In this document: positions 1-6,329 of the stretch, piece by piece
Numbering within the stretch: position 1 is the first letter of the stretch
Layout: every line of letters starts with the position of its first letter
Assembly: GCA_035545895.1 (NCBI GenBank)
Contig: DASZXJ010000217.1
Location: 1-8,543 of the forward strand
DNA length: 8,543 nt
Source of the DNA: DASZXJ01 sp035545895
GTDB lineage: Bacteria; Planctomycetota; Phycisphaerae; Tepidisphaerales; Tepidisphaeraceae
Direction of reading: 5' to 3'
Position numbers and translations under genes: made by a program
The notes under the pieces: model-generated
Seen by the model: the letters and a program-made list of their open reading frames with translations, nothing else
Databases searched by the model: none
What the model was told of the DNA's origin: nothing

Positions 1-519
1 AGCCCGAATACCATCGGCAGCCAGATCAAAAGCCCGGTGCAACTGGTGATTGGGACCATGCGATTGCTCGATGCACAGGTCCCCAATCCACAGCAATTGG
101 TGACGGCTTTGGAACAGATGGGCCAGGTGCCATTCGCGCCGCCAAACGTGAAAGGCTGGCCGGGCGGGCGAAGCTGGATCAACACCAGCACGCTGTTTGT
201 TCGATACAATACATCGGTCTGGCTGGCGGGCGGCGGGGTGCCCATCGCCGGCGGACGGGGCGGCGTGGCGCGGTTCGTCGGCGGACGCGGGCCCGGACCT
301 TTCCGCGGCGCCAACCTCCCGCGCTTTAACCCCAAGCCGGCTGGTAATAGTGCCGAGGAAGTCGTCGATGATTGGGTTGCACGATTGATTCAACGACCGA
401 TTTCCAACGAGCGACGAAGGGTACTGGTCGAAGCCCTTGGAGATCGAGTCGAATCCGAATCGGCTTTAAAGAAAATGATCCAGTTGATCGTGTCGATGCC
501 CGACTATCAGCTTTGCTAA
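1..519 (+). CDS. DUF1800 family protein, C-terminal part (5' end outside window)
   Basis: The frame is open from base 1 and ends at TAA 517-519, giving 172 visible residues of a longer protein; DUF1800 proteins are usually 400-600 residues or more. Seen: a conserved block PNVKGWPGGRSWI (nt 151-180), which I recognise as the DUF1800 signature near the C-terminus, and a final helix ending SMPDYQLC, which is also typical. Between them lies a Gly/Arg-rich stretch (about nt 220-305) with repeated GGRG units, probably a flexible insertion. DUF1800 proteins have no established biochemical activity; they are usually exported and almost always encoded next to a DUF1501 gene, as here. Export cannot be checked because the N-terminus is missing. 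The family call is firm; function is unknown. Confidence 0.88.
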   Translation, partial: SPNTIGSQIKSPVQLVIGTMRLLDAQVPNPQQLVTALEQMGQVPFAPPNVKGWPGGRSWINTSTLFVRYNTSVWLAGGGVPIAGGRGGVARFVGGRGPGPFRGANLPRFNPKPAGNSAEEVVDDWVARLIQRPISNERRRVLVEALGDRVESESALKKMIQLIVSMPDYQLC

Positions 520-525
520 CAGGAG

Positions 526-608
526 AGGGGCAGGTGGCGAGGGGCAAGGGGCAAGTAAAAGATCTGACGTGATCTTCGCTTGCCCCTTGCCCCATTCCCC
601 TTGCCCCT
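526..608. repeat. Long intergenic hairpin with self-repeating G-rich and C-rich arms
   Basis: Almost the whole gap between the DUF1800 and DUF1501 genes is one inverted repeat. A perfect 15-bp stem joins 541-555 (GGGGCAAGGGGCAAG) to 579-593. Inside it, AAGATC (559-564) pairs with GATCTT (571-576) around the loop TGACGT. Outside it, AGGGGCA (526-532) can pair with TGCCCCT (602-608). Each arm is itself a tandem repeat of a GGGGCAA unit, and the right arm carries a further unit at 597-607. There is no T-run after the stem, so a standard intrinsic terminator is unlikely. It could slow or end transcription, protect mRNA ends, or be a small repetitive element. The right arm ends 8 nt before the DUF1501 start codon. 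Confidence 0.8.
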
Positions 609-616
609 GAAAAACT

Positions 617-1918
617 ATGCTAGACCACCTCTCGACCCGTCGCGTATTCCTGCATCGCGGAATGTCCCTGTTGGCCGTGTCTGCCACCATTCCGACGTTT
701 CTGGACAACACGATGATGGCTTTGGGGGCTGACACGTCGCGCGTTCAACAACCCACCGGCAAGGACGGCAAAATCCTGGTCGTCGTGCAGTTGTCGGGCG
801 GCAACGATGGGTTAAATACGATCATTCCGTTTGCGGACGATGTTTACTACCGCTCGCGGTCGAATATCGCGCATGATGCCAAGACCGTCATCAAGCTGGA
901 TGATTACGTCGGCCTGCATCCGAATCTCAAGCCGCTTCGCGATCTGATGGACAAGAACATGCTTTCGGTCGTGCAGGGCGTGGGATATCCGAACCCCAAT
1001 CGTTCGCATTTCCGTTCGATGGATATCTGGCAGAGCGGCAATCCGGAGAGCGAGGTCGTGACGACGGGTTGGGTGGGACGATATTTCGACAACGCCTGTC
1101 CCGGTTGCGATCCGCAGGTGGGCTTGGCGGTGGGGGACCAGTTGCCGCTGGCAATGAAGGGCGAAAAGGTCACGCCGCTGTCGTTCGATAAACCGGAAAA
1201 TTTCCGATACAACGGCCCGGACGCTTCAAAATATCAAAGCCTCAACACCGCCGACGGAACCGCGCCAGCCACTCAGCCCGCAGCGGGAATCCGCAAGCCC
1301 GGCGCCAAGCCGCAGATCATCACGCCCGGCTCGCAGCTTGAATTCCTCACCCGCACCGCGATGGATGCGCAGATCAGCAGCGACGACATTTTGCGGATGA
1401 CCCGCAACCACGCGCCGGCGACGGCCTATCCTCCGAATGAGTTCGGCGAAGGATTGCGAACCGTCGCAGCCATGATCAAAGGCGGCCTGCCTACTCGGGT
1501 TTATTACGTGACGCTCGGCGGGTTCGATACTCACGCCGGCGAACGCAATCGCCATGACCAGCTCATGCAGCAATTTGCCCAGGGAGTCGGCGCATTCTGG
1601 CAGGACATGCAGGACCAGAAGAATCATCAGCGCGTGTTGATGATGACATTCAGCGAATTTGGTCGGCGAGTTGCATCCAACGCATCCGGCGGCACGGATC
1701 ATGGCGCGGCAGCTCCAATGTTCCTGATGGGCCCGGCCTGCAAACAGCCAATCGTCGGCAAACATCCATCGCTGACCGATCTCGACGGCGGCGGCGATCT
1801 GAAGTTCGCCATCGACTTCCGCAGCATCTATGCCACGGTCCTGCAGAACTGGCTGGAAACGCCAAGCAAGCCAATTCTGGGGAATCAATTCCCGACGCTG
1901 CCGGTCATTAAGGCATAA
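617..1918 (+). CDS. DUF1501 domain protein with Tat-type signal
   Basis: A complete 433-residue protein, normal length for the family. The N-terminus has a twin-arginine motif STRRVFLHRGM (residues 6-16) followed by a short hydrophobic stretch (about 17-29), so export by the Tat pathway is likely. Seen core motifs: GGNDGLN (61-67), GGFDTH (301-306), SEFGRR (346-351) and GGTDHG (358-363). These Asp/His-rich blocks are typical of DUF1501, whose fold is related to the alkaline phosphatase/sulfatase superfamily; the substrate is unknown. A Thr/Pro/Ala-rich stretch near residues 214-235 looks like a linker. ATG 617 is chosen because later ATGs would remove the twin arginine. No Shine-Dalgarno sequence is visible; the upstream hairpin arm occupies that place. 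It probably works with the DUF1800 partner just upstream. Confidence 0.92.
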   Translation: MLDHLSTRRVFLHRGMSLLAVSATIPTFLDNTMMALGADTSRVQQPTGKDGKILVVVQLSGGNDGLNTIIPFADDVYYRSRSNIAHDAKTVIKLDDYVGLHPNLKPLRDLMDKNMLSVVQGVGYPNPNRSHFRSMDIWQSGNPESEVVTTGWVGRYFDNACPGCDPQVGLAVGDQLPLAMKGEKVTPLSFDKPENFRYNGPDASKYQSLNTADGTAPATQPAAGIRKPGAKPQIITPGSQLEFLTRTAMDAQISSDDILRMTRNHAPATAYPPNEFGEGLRTVAAMIKGGLPTRVYYVTLGGFDTHAGERNRHDQLMQQFAQGVGAFWQDMQDQKNHQRVLMMTFSEFGRRVASNASGGTDHGAAAPMFLMGPACKQPIVGKHPSLTDLDGGGDLKFAIDFRSIYATVLQNWLETPSKPILGNQFPTLPVIKA

Positions 1919-1997
1919 CGCGTCTGATTGGCTCGTGAAGAAATGGACGAAGGAGAGGCGAGTTAACTTTTATAGCTTTTGCGGCCTTTGCCAGCCA

Positions 1998-2037
1998 ACG
2001 GGTTTTCCTCCCGTAAGCATTGTTTTCTCCAATGCTT
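1998..2037 (+). promoter_or_regulatory. Two tandem stem-loops with T-rich 7-nt loops
   Basis: The first stem-loop is ACGGG (1998-2002), loop TTTTCCT, CCCGT (2010-2014). The second follows at once: AAGCATTG (2015-2022), loop TTTTCTC, CAATGCTT (2030-2037), a perfect 8-bp stem. The two loops have the same length and nearly the same sequence although the stems differ. They lie 78-117 bp after the DUF1501 stop and just before a TATAAT box. They may be a transcription end for the DUF1501 gene or a regulatory structure; neither has a clear downstream T-run. Confidence 0.5.
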
Positions 2038-2049
2038 CCATTCTCGCTT

Positions 2050-2055
2050 TATAAT
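2050..2055 (+). promoter_or_regulatory. Possible -10 box (TATAAT) of the prkA operon
   Basis: A perfect TATAAT lies about 205 bp before the prkA start codon. No good -35 hexamer is seen 16-18 bp upstream, where the second stem-loop lies, and there is no TG extension. The call rests on the -10 match and its place in the only long non-coding gap before the operon. Confidence 0.35.
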
Positions 2056-2247
2056 GGACGATCAGTTGTCCGATGACTATTGTTATGACGGGAGTCCGAT
2101 CCAACCCCTGCCGGTCCTGTATGTTCCCGGCCAACCCCGGCTCTTTGGCATTTGCGATCATTGATTCGTCCGCAGTCTAATGGCTGTATCCCCGATGTGA
2201 TCCCTGCCTGCATCCTGCGGTTGTATTCGTGACGCGCACAACAAAAT

Positions 2248-2251
2248 GGAG
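2248..2251 (+). promoter_or_regulatory. Ribosome binding site that decides the prkA start
   Basis: GGAG at 2248-2251 is 8 nt before ATG 2260, ideal spacing. The in-frame GTG at 2251 overlaps this GGAG and would have no binding site of its own, so ATG 2260 is preferred. Confidence 0.65.
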
Positions 2252-2259
2252 TGACTCGA

Positions 2260-4335
2260 ATGGCGAGCAAACAGAATTCGCTTATTGCCCTCATCGATCG
2301 CAAGCTCGACGTCTCCAACTTTCGCGACCAGCATTGGGAAGGAATCTTCTGGGAATACATGGACGTCGTCAGCGAGAACCCTCTTGTTGCGCGCAATGCC
2401 TTTCAGCGCGTGTATGACATGATTCTCAGCTACGGCTCGGAAACCTTCACGCAATTCAAGCACGAATACACGAGATACAAATTCTTCGGCGACCCGATCG
2501 ATCATGGCGGCGACGCGATCTACGGCCTGGAAAAGCCGCTCATGCAACTGGTCGATTTTTTCAAGTCGGCGGCGCAGGGATACGGCACGGAAAAGCGCAT
2601 CCTTCTCCTGCATGGGCCGGTGGGATCGAGCAAAAGCACCATTGCCCGGCTGCTTAAAAAGGGGCTGGAGCATTATTCACGCTCCGAAACGGGCAAGTGC
2701 TACACCTACATGTGGCGGGTGCATCATCGCACGCCCGGCGGTGATGAAGGGGAGCAATACATCGAATGCCCCATGCATGAAGAACCGCTGCTGCTCATCC
2801 CGCGCGAGGCGCGGCACGAAGTGCTCGAATCGCTCAACGACAAGCAACCGGATGGACACAAGATTCGTCTGTATGGCGACATCTGCCCGTTCTGTCGCAA
2901 GGTCTATGCCGATCTTCTTGAAAGCTACGACGGCGACTGGAAGAAAGTCATGGATCATGTGCGCGTCAAGCGCCTGATCCTCAGCGAAAAGGACCGCCGC
3001 GGCATCGGCACGTTCCAGCCCAAGGACGAAAAGAACCAGGACAGCACTGAACTGACCGGCGATATCAATTATCGCAAGATTGCCGAATTTGGTTCGGACA
3101 GCGATCCCCGCGCGTTTAACTTCGACGGCGAACTCAATATCGCCAATCGCGGCATTGTCGAATTCATCGAAGTGCTCAAGCTCGATGTGGCGTTCCTGTA
3201 CGACTTGCTGGGCGCATCGCAGGAACACATGATTAAGCCGAAGAAATTCGCCCAGACCTACATCGACGAAGTGATTCTCGGCCACACCAACGAGCCGGAA
3301 TATAAAAAACTCCAGGGCAACGAGATGATGGAGGCGTTCCGCGATCGCACGATCAAGATCGACGTGCCTTACAACATTCGGCTGGACGATGAGATCAAGA
3401 TTTACATGAAGGACTTCGGTCCCGAAAAGGTGAAGGGGATGCACATCGCCCCGCACACCATCGAGATGGCTGCGATGTGGGCGGTGCTCACGCGGCTGGC
3501 CGAGCCGAAAAAAGCAGGCATTACCAAGATTCAGAAACTCAAGCTGTACAACGGCAAATCAATTCCCGGCTTCACCGAGGATTCCATCAAGGAATTGAAG
3601 GAAGAAGCCCCCCGCGAAGGCATGCAGGGGATCAGCCCGCGCTATATCCAGGACAAGATCAGCAATGCGCTGGTCAGTCATCAGGCCCAATTGGATAAGG
3701 CGATCAATCCCTTCATGGTCATGAACGAACTGGAAGGGGGTATGACCCACCATTCGCTCATCACCGATGAGGAGTTGAAAAAGGAATACAAGGAATTGCT
3801 GGCTGTCATCCGCGAGGAATACGAAGACATCCTCAAGGGCGAGGTTCAGCGGGCCATCAGCGCGGACGAAGATGCGATCAAGCGCCTGGCTGCGAATTAC
3901 ATTGAAAGCGTCCGTGCCTACACGCAGCACGAACGCGTGCGCAATCGCTACACGGGTCGTGATGAGGATCCGGATGAAAGGCTCATGCGCTCGATCGAGG
4001 ACAAGATCGATATTCCCGAAAGTCGCAAGGACGACTTTCGGCAGGAGATCATGAATTACATCGGCGCGCTCGCGCTGGATGGCAAGAAGTTTGAATACAA
4101 CACCAATGCGAGGCTGCTCAAGGCGCTCGAATTGAAACTGTTCGAAGATCAGCGCGATACGATCAAGTTGAAAAATCTGGTCAGCAGCGTGGTGGACGAT
4201 GAAACGCAGCAGAAGATTGACGTTGTCAAACAAAGGCTGATTAAGTATTTCGGTTACAATGAAACCAGCGCGACGGACGTGCTGAATTACGTCGCCAGCA
4301 TCTTCGCCCGCGGCGACACGAAGCAGGATGAATAA
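2260..4335 (+). CDS. prkA: PrkA family AAA+ serine protein kinase
   Basis: A complete 691-residue protein from ATG 2260, slightly longer than E. coli YeaG (about 640). The N-terminal part is the AAA_PrkA domain, with a P-loop GPVGSSKST at 119-127; the usual Gly before the Lys is Ser124. A block RGIVEFIE (297-304) matches the conserved PrkA segment after the P-loop. The C-terminal half, from about residue 400 (HIAPHTIEMAAMWAVLTRL onward), is the kinase-like PrkA domain. A CxxH (C170, H173) and a CxxC (C209, C212) could form a zinc site. PrkA proteins are cytoplasmic and tied to stress, starvation or sporulation; autophosphorylation and kinase activity are reported for some members. It heads a run with a small membrane protein and DUF444, and its other usual partner, SpoVR, lies about 3.1 kb downstream. 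Family call is very secure. Confidence 0.96.
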   Translation: MASKQNSLIALIDRKLDVSNFRDQHWEGIFWEYMDVVSENPLVARNAFQRVYDMILSYGSETFTQFKHEYTRYKFFGDPIDHGGDAIYGLEKPLMQLVDFFKSAAQGYGTEKRILLLHGPVGSSKSTIARLLKKGLEHYSRSETGKCYTYMWRVHHRTPGGDEGEQYIECPMHEEPLLLIPREARHEVLESLNDKQPDGHKIRLYGDICPFCRKVYADLLESYDGDWKKVMDHVRVKRLILSEKDRRGIGTFQPKDEKNQDSTELTGDINYRKIAEFGSDSDPRAFNFDGELNIANRGIVEFIEVLKLDVAFLYDLLGASQEHMIKPKKFAQTYIDEVILGHTNEPEYKKLQGNEMMEAFRDRTIKIDVPYNIRLDDEIKIYMKDFGPEKVKGMHIAPHTIEMAAMWAVLTRLAEPKKAGITKIQKLKLYNGKSIPGFTEDSIKELKEEAPREGMQGISPRYIQDKISNALVSHQAQLDKAINPFMVMNELEGGMTHHSLITDEELKKEYKELLAVIREEYEDILKGEVQRAISADEDAIKRLAANYIESVRAYTQHERVRNRYTGRDEDPDERLMRSIEDKIDIPESRKDDFRQEIMNYIGALALDGKKFEYNTNARLLKALELKLFEDQRDTIKLKNLVSSVVDDETQQKIDVVKQRLIKYFGYNETSATDVLNYVASIFARGDTKQDE

Positions 4336-4356
4336 AAGAGCAGGCAGCTTGCAGCA

Positions 4357-4404
4357 GGCAGCGGGCAGTGACGCTTGGCTGCCGGCCGCCCGCTGCCCGC
4401 TGCC
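4357..4404. repeat. Intergenic hairpin with repetitive arms after prkA
   Basis: A perfect 12-bp inverted repeat: GGCAGCGGGCAG (4357-4368) and CTGCCCGCTGCC (4393-4404), with a 24-nt GC-rich loop. The arms and their left flank (from 4341) are built from repeated GCAGG/GGCAG units. It starts 21 bp after the prkA stop and ends 6 bp before the next start codon, so it fills the gap just as the 526-608 hairpin fills its gap. Both elements also contain TGACG and CGCTTG between or next to the arms. No T-run follows. It could be a processing or attenuation structure, or a member of a repeat family. Confidence 0.75.
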
Positions 4405-4410
4405 AGCTAT

Positions 4411-4638
4411 ATGCCTAGAGACACAAGAAGATCAGGGCTGAGTTTGGTGCTCGCGGGGCTGGCGGTGATTGCGTTTTCGTTGCTGACCGACGCGAAAATG
4501 GGGATGGCTCAGGGATCAAGGTCGGGCGAATGGGTCGATACGATCATCCAGACATCCCCCGGCACATATATCGGGATCGGCGGCGGCGCTTTGATCGCCG
4601 GCTTCGGAATATGGTTGTTCATGCGCAAAACCGTATGA
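4411..4638 (+). CDS. Small two-helix membrane protein, unknown function
   Basis: ATG 4411 gives 75 residues. The frame can be read back to a TTG at 4375, but that part is the hairpin loop and arm, so ATG 4411 is more likely; no strong Shine-Dalgarno is visible for either. Seen: a basic N-terminus (MPRDTRR), a hydrophobic segment about residues 9-25, a loop of about 30 residues, a second Gly-rich hydrophobic segment about 55-71, and a short basic end (MRKTV). The basic residues at both ends suggest both termini in the cytoplasm. I do not recognise a family. It sits between prkA and DUF444, which are normally adjacent, so it may be co-transcribed with them; a role as a membrane anchor or sensor would be speculation. 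Confidence 0.6.
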   Translation: MPRDTRRSGLSLVLAGLAVIAFSLLTDAKMGMAQGSRSGEWVDTIIQTSPGTYIGIGGGALIAGFGIWLFMRKTV

Positions 4639-4652
4639 GACTCGAATAAACG

Positions 4653-4671
4653 CCCACGGCGCCGTCGTGGG
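4653..4671 (+). other. Compact hairpin before the DUF444 gene
   Basis: CCCACGGC (4653-4660) pairs with GTCGTGGG (4664-4671) across a 3-nt loop, with one G-T pair. It lies between the stop of the small membrane gene and the likely binding site of DUF444 (GGATGAG, 4676-4682, 8 nt before ATG 4691). No T-run follows, so it may protect or process the mRNA rather than end it. Confidence 0.5.
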
Positions 4672-4690
4672 GAACGGATGAGTTGACTCC

Positions 4691-5794
4691 ATGGTCCTCA
4701 AGATTGAAAAAGATCACCAGCGCTTCCGGCAGATCGTCAAGGGACGAATCCGCGAAGATCTGCGCAAATTCCTCACCAAGGGCGAACTCATCGGCAAGGA
4801 AGGAAAGCACCTGATCTCGATTCCGGTTCGCGGGATCGATCTGCCTCATTTTCGGTATGGCGACAATTCGCAAGGCGTGGGCGCTGGTGACGGCAAGGAG
4901 GGCGACGTCGTCGGCAAAGGTCAGCCCGGCCAGGGCAAAGGCCAGGGCGGCAACGAGCCCGGCCAGCACATCATGGAAGTCGATCTTTCCCTCGATGAAC
5001 TGGCGGAGATTCTTGGCGAAGAACTCAAGCTGCCGCGCATCGAGCCCAAAGGAAAACACCGGATCACGACCGTCAAGGACAAGTATTCGAGCTTGCGAAG
5101 AGTCGGTCCCGAATCATTGCGACACTTTAAGCGGTCCTTCAAGGAAGCGCTCAAGCGCCAGATCATGCTTGGCAACTATGATCCCGATAACCCGATCATC
5201 ATTCCCGAGAAAAAGGACATCCGCTATCGAAGCTGGAAGCAGATCAAAAGCCCACAATCCAATGCAGTCATCGTTTTCATGATGGACGTTTCCGGCTCGA
5301 TGGGCGAGGAGCAAAAAGAACTGGTGCGATTGGAAAGTTTCTGGATCGACACCTGGCTGCGCAAGAATTACGAAGGTATTGAAAGCCGTTACATCGTTCA
5401 CGATGTCAACGCCAAGGAAGTCGATAAGCAGACGTTCTATCACCTGCGCGAAGACGGCGGCACGAAGATCAGTAGCGCCTTCAAGACCGCCAAGGCGCTG
5501 CTCGATCAACACTATTCATCTGATGAATGGAACATTTATCTGTTCCATTTCAGCGACGGCGACAACAGTTCCGAAGCCGACAGCCGCGACTGCGTGAAAT
5601 TGCTCAAAGAGCAGCTTCTGCCCGGCTGCAATATGTTCGGCTATTGCCAGGTCGCCAGCGCCTACGGCAGCGGCAATTTCATCAATGTTCTGCACGAGAA
5701 TTTGCGAAATCACGAAAAGGTACTGACCAGCCGGGTCAATTCGAAGGATGACATCTACGATTCCATCAAGACGTTTTTTGGGAAGGGGCATTGA
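4691..5794 (+). CDS. yeaH: DUF444 family protein (YeaH-like, von Willebrand A-type domain)
   Basis: A complete 367-residue protein, somewhat shorter than E. coli YeaH (about 430). Seen: a basic N-terminal helix region (1-40), a Gly/Gln/Lys-rich low-complexity linker (about 57-92), and a C-terminal von Willebrand A-like domain with a metal-site motif DVSGSMG (D199, S201, S203), the segment DGGTKISS (255-262) and HFSDGDN (286-292). These fit a MIDAS-type metal site. In known genomes DUF444 proteins are encoded with PrkA and SpoVR, and in enterobacteria the yeaGH operon responds to starvation and nitrogen stress; the molecular role is not settled. The start is supported by GGATGAG 8 nt upstream. 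Its last 57 bp occur again at 6264-6320. Family call is secure. Confidence 0.94.
   Translation: MVLKIEKDHQRFRQIVKGRIREDLRKFLTKGELIGKEGKHLISIPVRGIDLPHFRYGDNSQGVGAGDGKEGDVVGKGQPGQGKGQGGNEPGQHIMEVDLSLDELAEILGEELKLPRIEPKGKHRITTVKDKYSSLRRVGPESLRHFKRSFKEALKRQIMLGNYDPDNPIIIPEKKDIRYRSWKQIKSPQSNAVIVFMMDVSGSMGEEQKELVRLESFWIDTWLRKNYEGIESRYIVHDVNAKEVDKQTFYHLREDGGTKISSAFKTAKALLDQHYSSDEWNIYLFHFSDGDNSSEADSRDCVKLLKEQLLPGCNMFGYCQVASAYGSGNFINVLHENLRNHEKVLTSRVNSKDDIYDSIKTFFGKGH
5738..5794 (+). repeat. Direct repeat copy 1: 3' end of the DUF444 gene
   Basis: This segment encodes the last 18 residues of DUF444 plus the stop codon (NSKDDIYDSIKTFFGKGH). It matches 6264-6320 at 53 of 57 positions without gaps. Both copies end exactly at the TGA stop; the sequences beyond differ. 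Confidence 0.92.
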
Positions 5795-5814
5795 CAAGTG
5801 GAGCCTGAAGGTTT

Positions 5815-5835
5815 CGAACTTTTAAGTGAAGTTCG
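5815..5835 (+). terminator. Possible weak hairpin after DUF444
   Basis: CGAACTT (5815-5821) pairs with AAGTTCG (5829-5835) around a 7-nt loop, starting 21 bp after the DUF444 stop. The stem is short and AT-rich and there is no T-run behind it, so termination is only a possibility. Confidence 0.3.
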
Positions 5836-5845
5836 CAGCATTTAG

Positions 5846-6041
5846 ATCATCGCTTCGGGTAACGGCGTTCGTATTGCGAAACAATTACGCCGCCAGCATG
5901 GAGGTCGTCGCTGGCGTAAGATGAAAGGGATTGCATTGGTTCAAGAGGCTATTGGAGAAATATATGAAGCGGAAGTCCACTGGTTTGAGGCTCACGGGGG
6001 TCGGGCGCGTCGGCTGGAAGATCAAGGGACGCGCGCGCTGA
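5846..6041 (+). pseudogene. Small hypothetical gene with lost start and frameshift
   Basis: The frame open from 5846 reads ASGNGVRIAKQLRRQHGG, then RRWRKMKGIALVQ, then EAEVHWFEAHG. At a run of five G (5996-6000) it would need one G fewer to continue as VGRVGWKIKGRAR and stop at TGA 6039-6041. From memory, a family of small bacterial proteins of unknown function has the same layout (QLRRQHGG, W-K-KG-A, E-HW-EAHG-G, K-KIK near the end), so the repaired reading looks right. No ATG, GTG or TTG is found before this conserved part; the first ATG, 5921, would lose it. Unshifted, ATG 5921 reads to TGA 6068-6070 (49 residues) and overlaps the GTG of the next gene. It is likely decayed, unless the extra G is a sequencing error. 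Confidence 0.6.
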
Positions 6042-6066
6042 GAGCTATCCCTATCTCGCGATTTGC

Positions 6067-6264
6067 GTGAATAATCGTGGCAATGAAGCTTCATTACAAC
6101 TTGGCAAGGCGTACAAGATCATTAAACCGCGCAACAACGATCCTGACGGCCGATTGCGCGTGATCGATGAAGAAGGCGAAGACTACCTTTACTTGCGGGA
6201 ATGGTTTGTTCCCGTAGACATGGATCGCGAGGGGAAACGCCGGATTATGGAGGTCGTCGCATGA
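6067..6264 (+). CDS. Small hypothetical protein (partner of the gene before it)
   Basis: GTG 6067 gives 65 residues. The same frame is open back to 5989 and reads SYPYLAIC just before this GTG; similar proteins I recall begin some residues earlier with a CxNN motif, so the true start may be lost or non-standard. Seen: VNNRGNEASLQLGKAYKI, a middle RLRVIDEEGEDYLY, and an end REWFVPVDM. This matches a small widespread family of unknown function, probably a beta-rich domain of about 70 residues, often encoded next to relatives of the preceding broken gene. That family memory is unverified. The TGA stop (6262-6264) overlaps ATG 6261 of the duplicated DUF444 tail. Whether it is still expressed is unclear. 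Confidence 0.6.
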   Translation: MNNRGNEASLQLGKAYKIIKPRNNDPDGRLRVIDEEGEDYLYLREWFVPVDMDREGKRRIMEVVA

Positions 6265-6320
6265 ATTCGAAGGATGATATCTACGATTCGATCAAGACGT
6301 TTTTTGGGAAAAGGCATTGA
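6261..6320 (+). pseudogene. Duplicated DUF444 tail, readable as a 19-residue mini-ORF
   Basis: Bases 6264-6320 repeat the last 57 bp of the DUF444 gene (copy 1 at 5738-5794) with four mismatches. The copy reads in the same frame, now from its own ATG 6261, as MNSKDDIYDSIKTFFGKRH and stop. Three of the four changes are silent; one turns Gly into Arg. ATG 6261 overlaps the stop of the small gene before it (ATGA). It is most simply a gene fragment left by recombination. Translation through the ATGA overlap is possible but unproven. Confidence 0.85.
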
Positions 6321-6329
6321 TCTTTTGCC

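Larger units (their letters stand above)
1919..2259 (+). other. Non-coding leader region before prkA
   Basis: This 341-bp gap holds no convincing gene; the short ORFs in it have no recognisable motifs. It holds two adjacent stem-loops (1998-2014 and 2015-2037, listed separately), a TATAAT box (2050-2055), a GGAC/GTCC pair (2056-2059 with 2068-2071), and GTCCGAT occurring twice in direct orientation (2068-2074 and 2094-2100, 26 bp apart), which could be a binding site. CCAACCCC also occurs twice (2101-2108 and 2131-2138, allowing one shift). If the TATAAT box is used, the prkA mRNA would have a leader of about 200 nt. Confidence 0.5.

Noticed and set aside
220..305. Gly/Arg-rich repeats in DUF1800 as a special functional repeat
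   Set aside because: Only a few irregular GGRG units in GC-rich DNA; a flexible insertion explains them.
526..608. Hairpin as an intrinsic terminator for the DUF1800 gene
   Set aside because: The stem is strong but no T-run follows the 3' arm, and the next gene starts at once on the same strand.
1226..1888. Minus-strand open frame of 220 codons opposite DUF1501
   Set aside because: It is a shadow of the DUF1501 frame in GC-rich DNA, without recognisable domains or a binding site.
1979..2164. Possible 61-residue gene in the prkA leader
   Set aside because: No Shine-Dalgarno, no motif, and it crosses the stem-loop and TATAAT box; composition looks non-coding.
2677..3456. Long minus-strand open frame opposite prkA (259 codons), and a similar one at 3559-4233
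   Set aside because: Both mirror the codon pattern of prkA on the other strand and have no family motif; prkA is clearly the real gene.
5846..6264. The two small genes as a toxin-antitoxin pair
   Set aside because: Size and adjacency fit, but no toxin or antitoxin motif is recognisable and the first gene is frameshifted.
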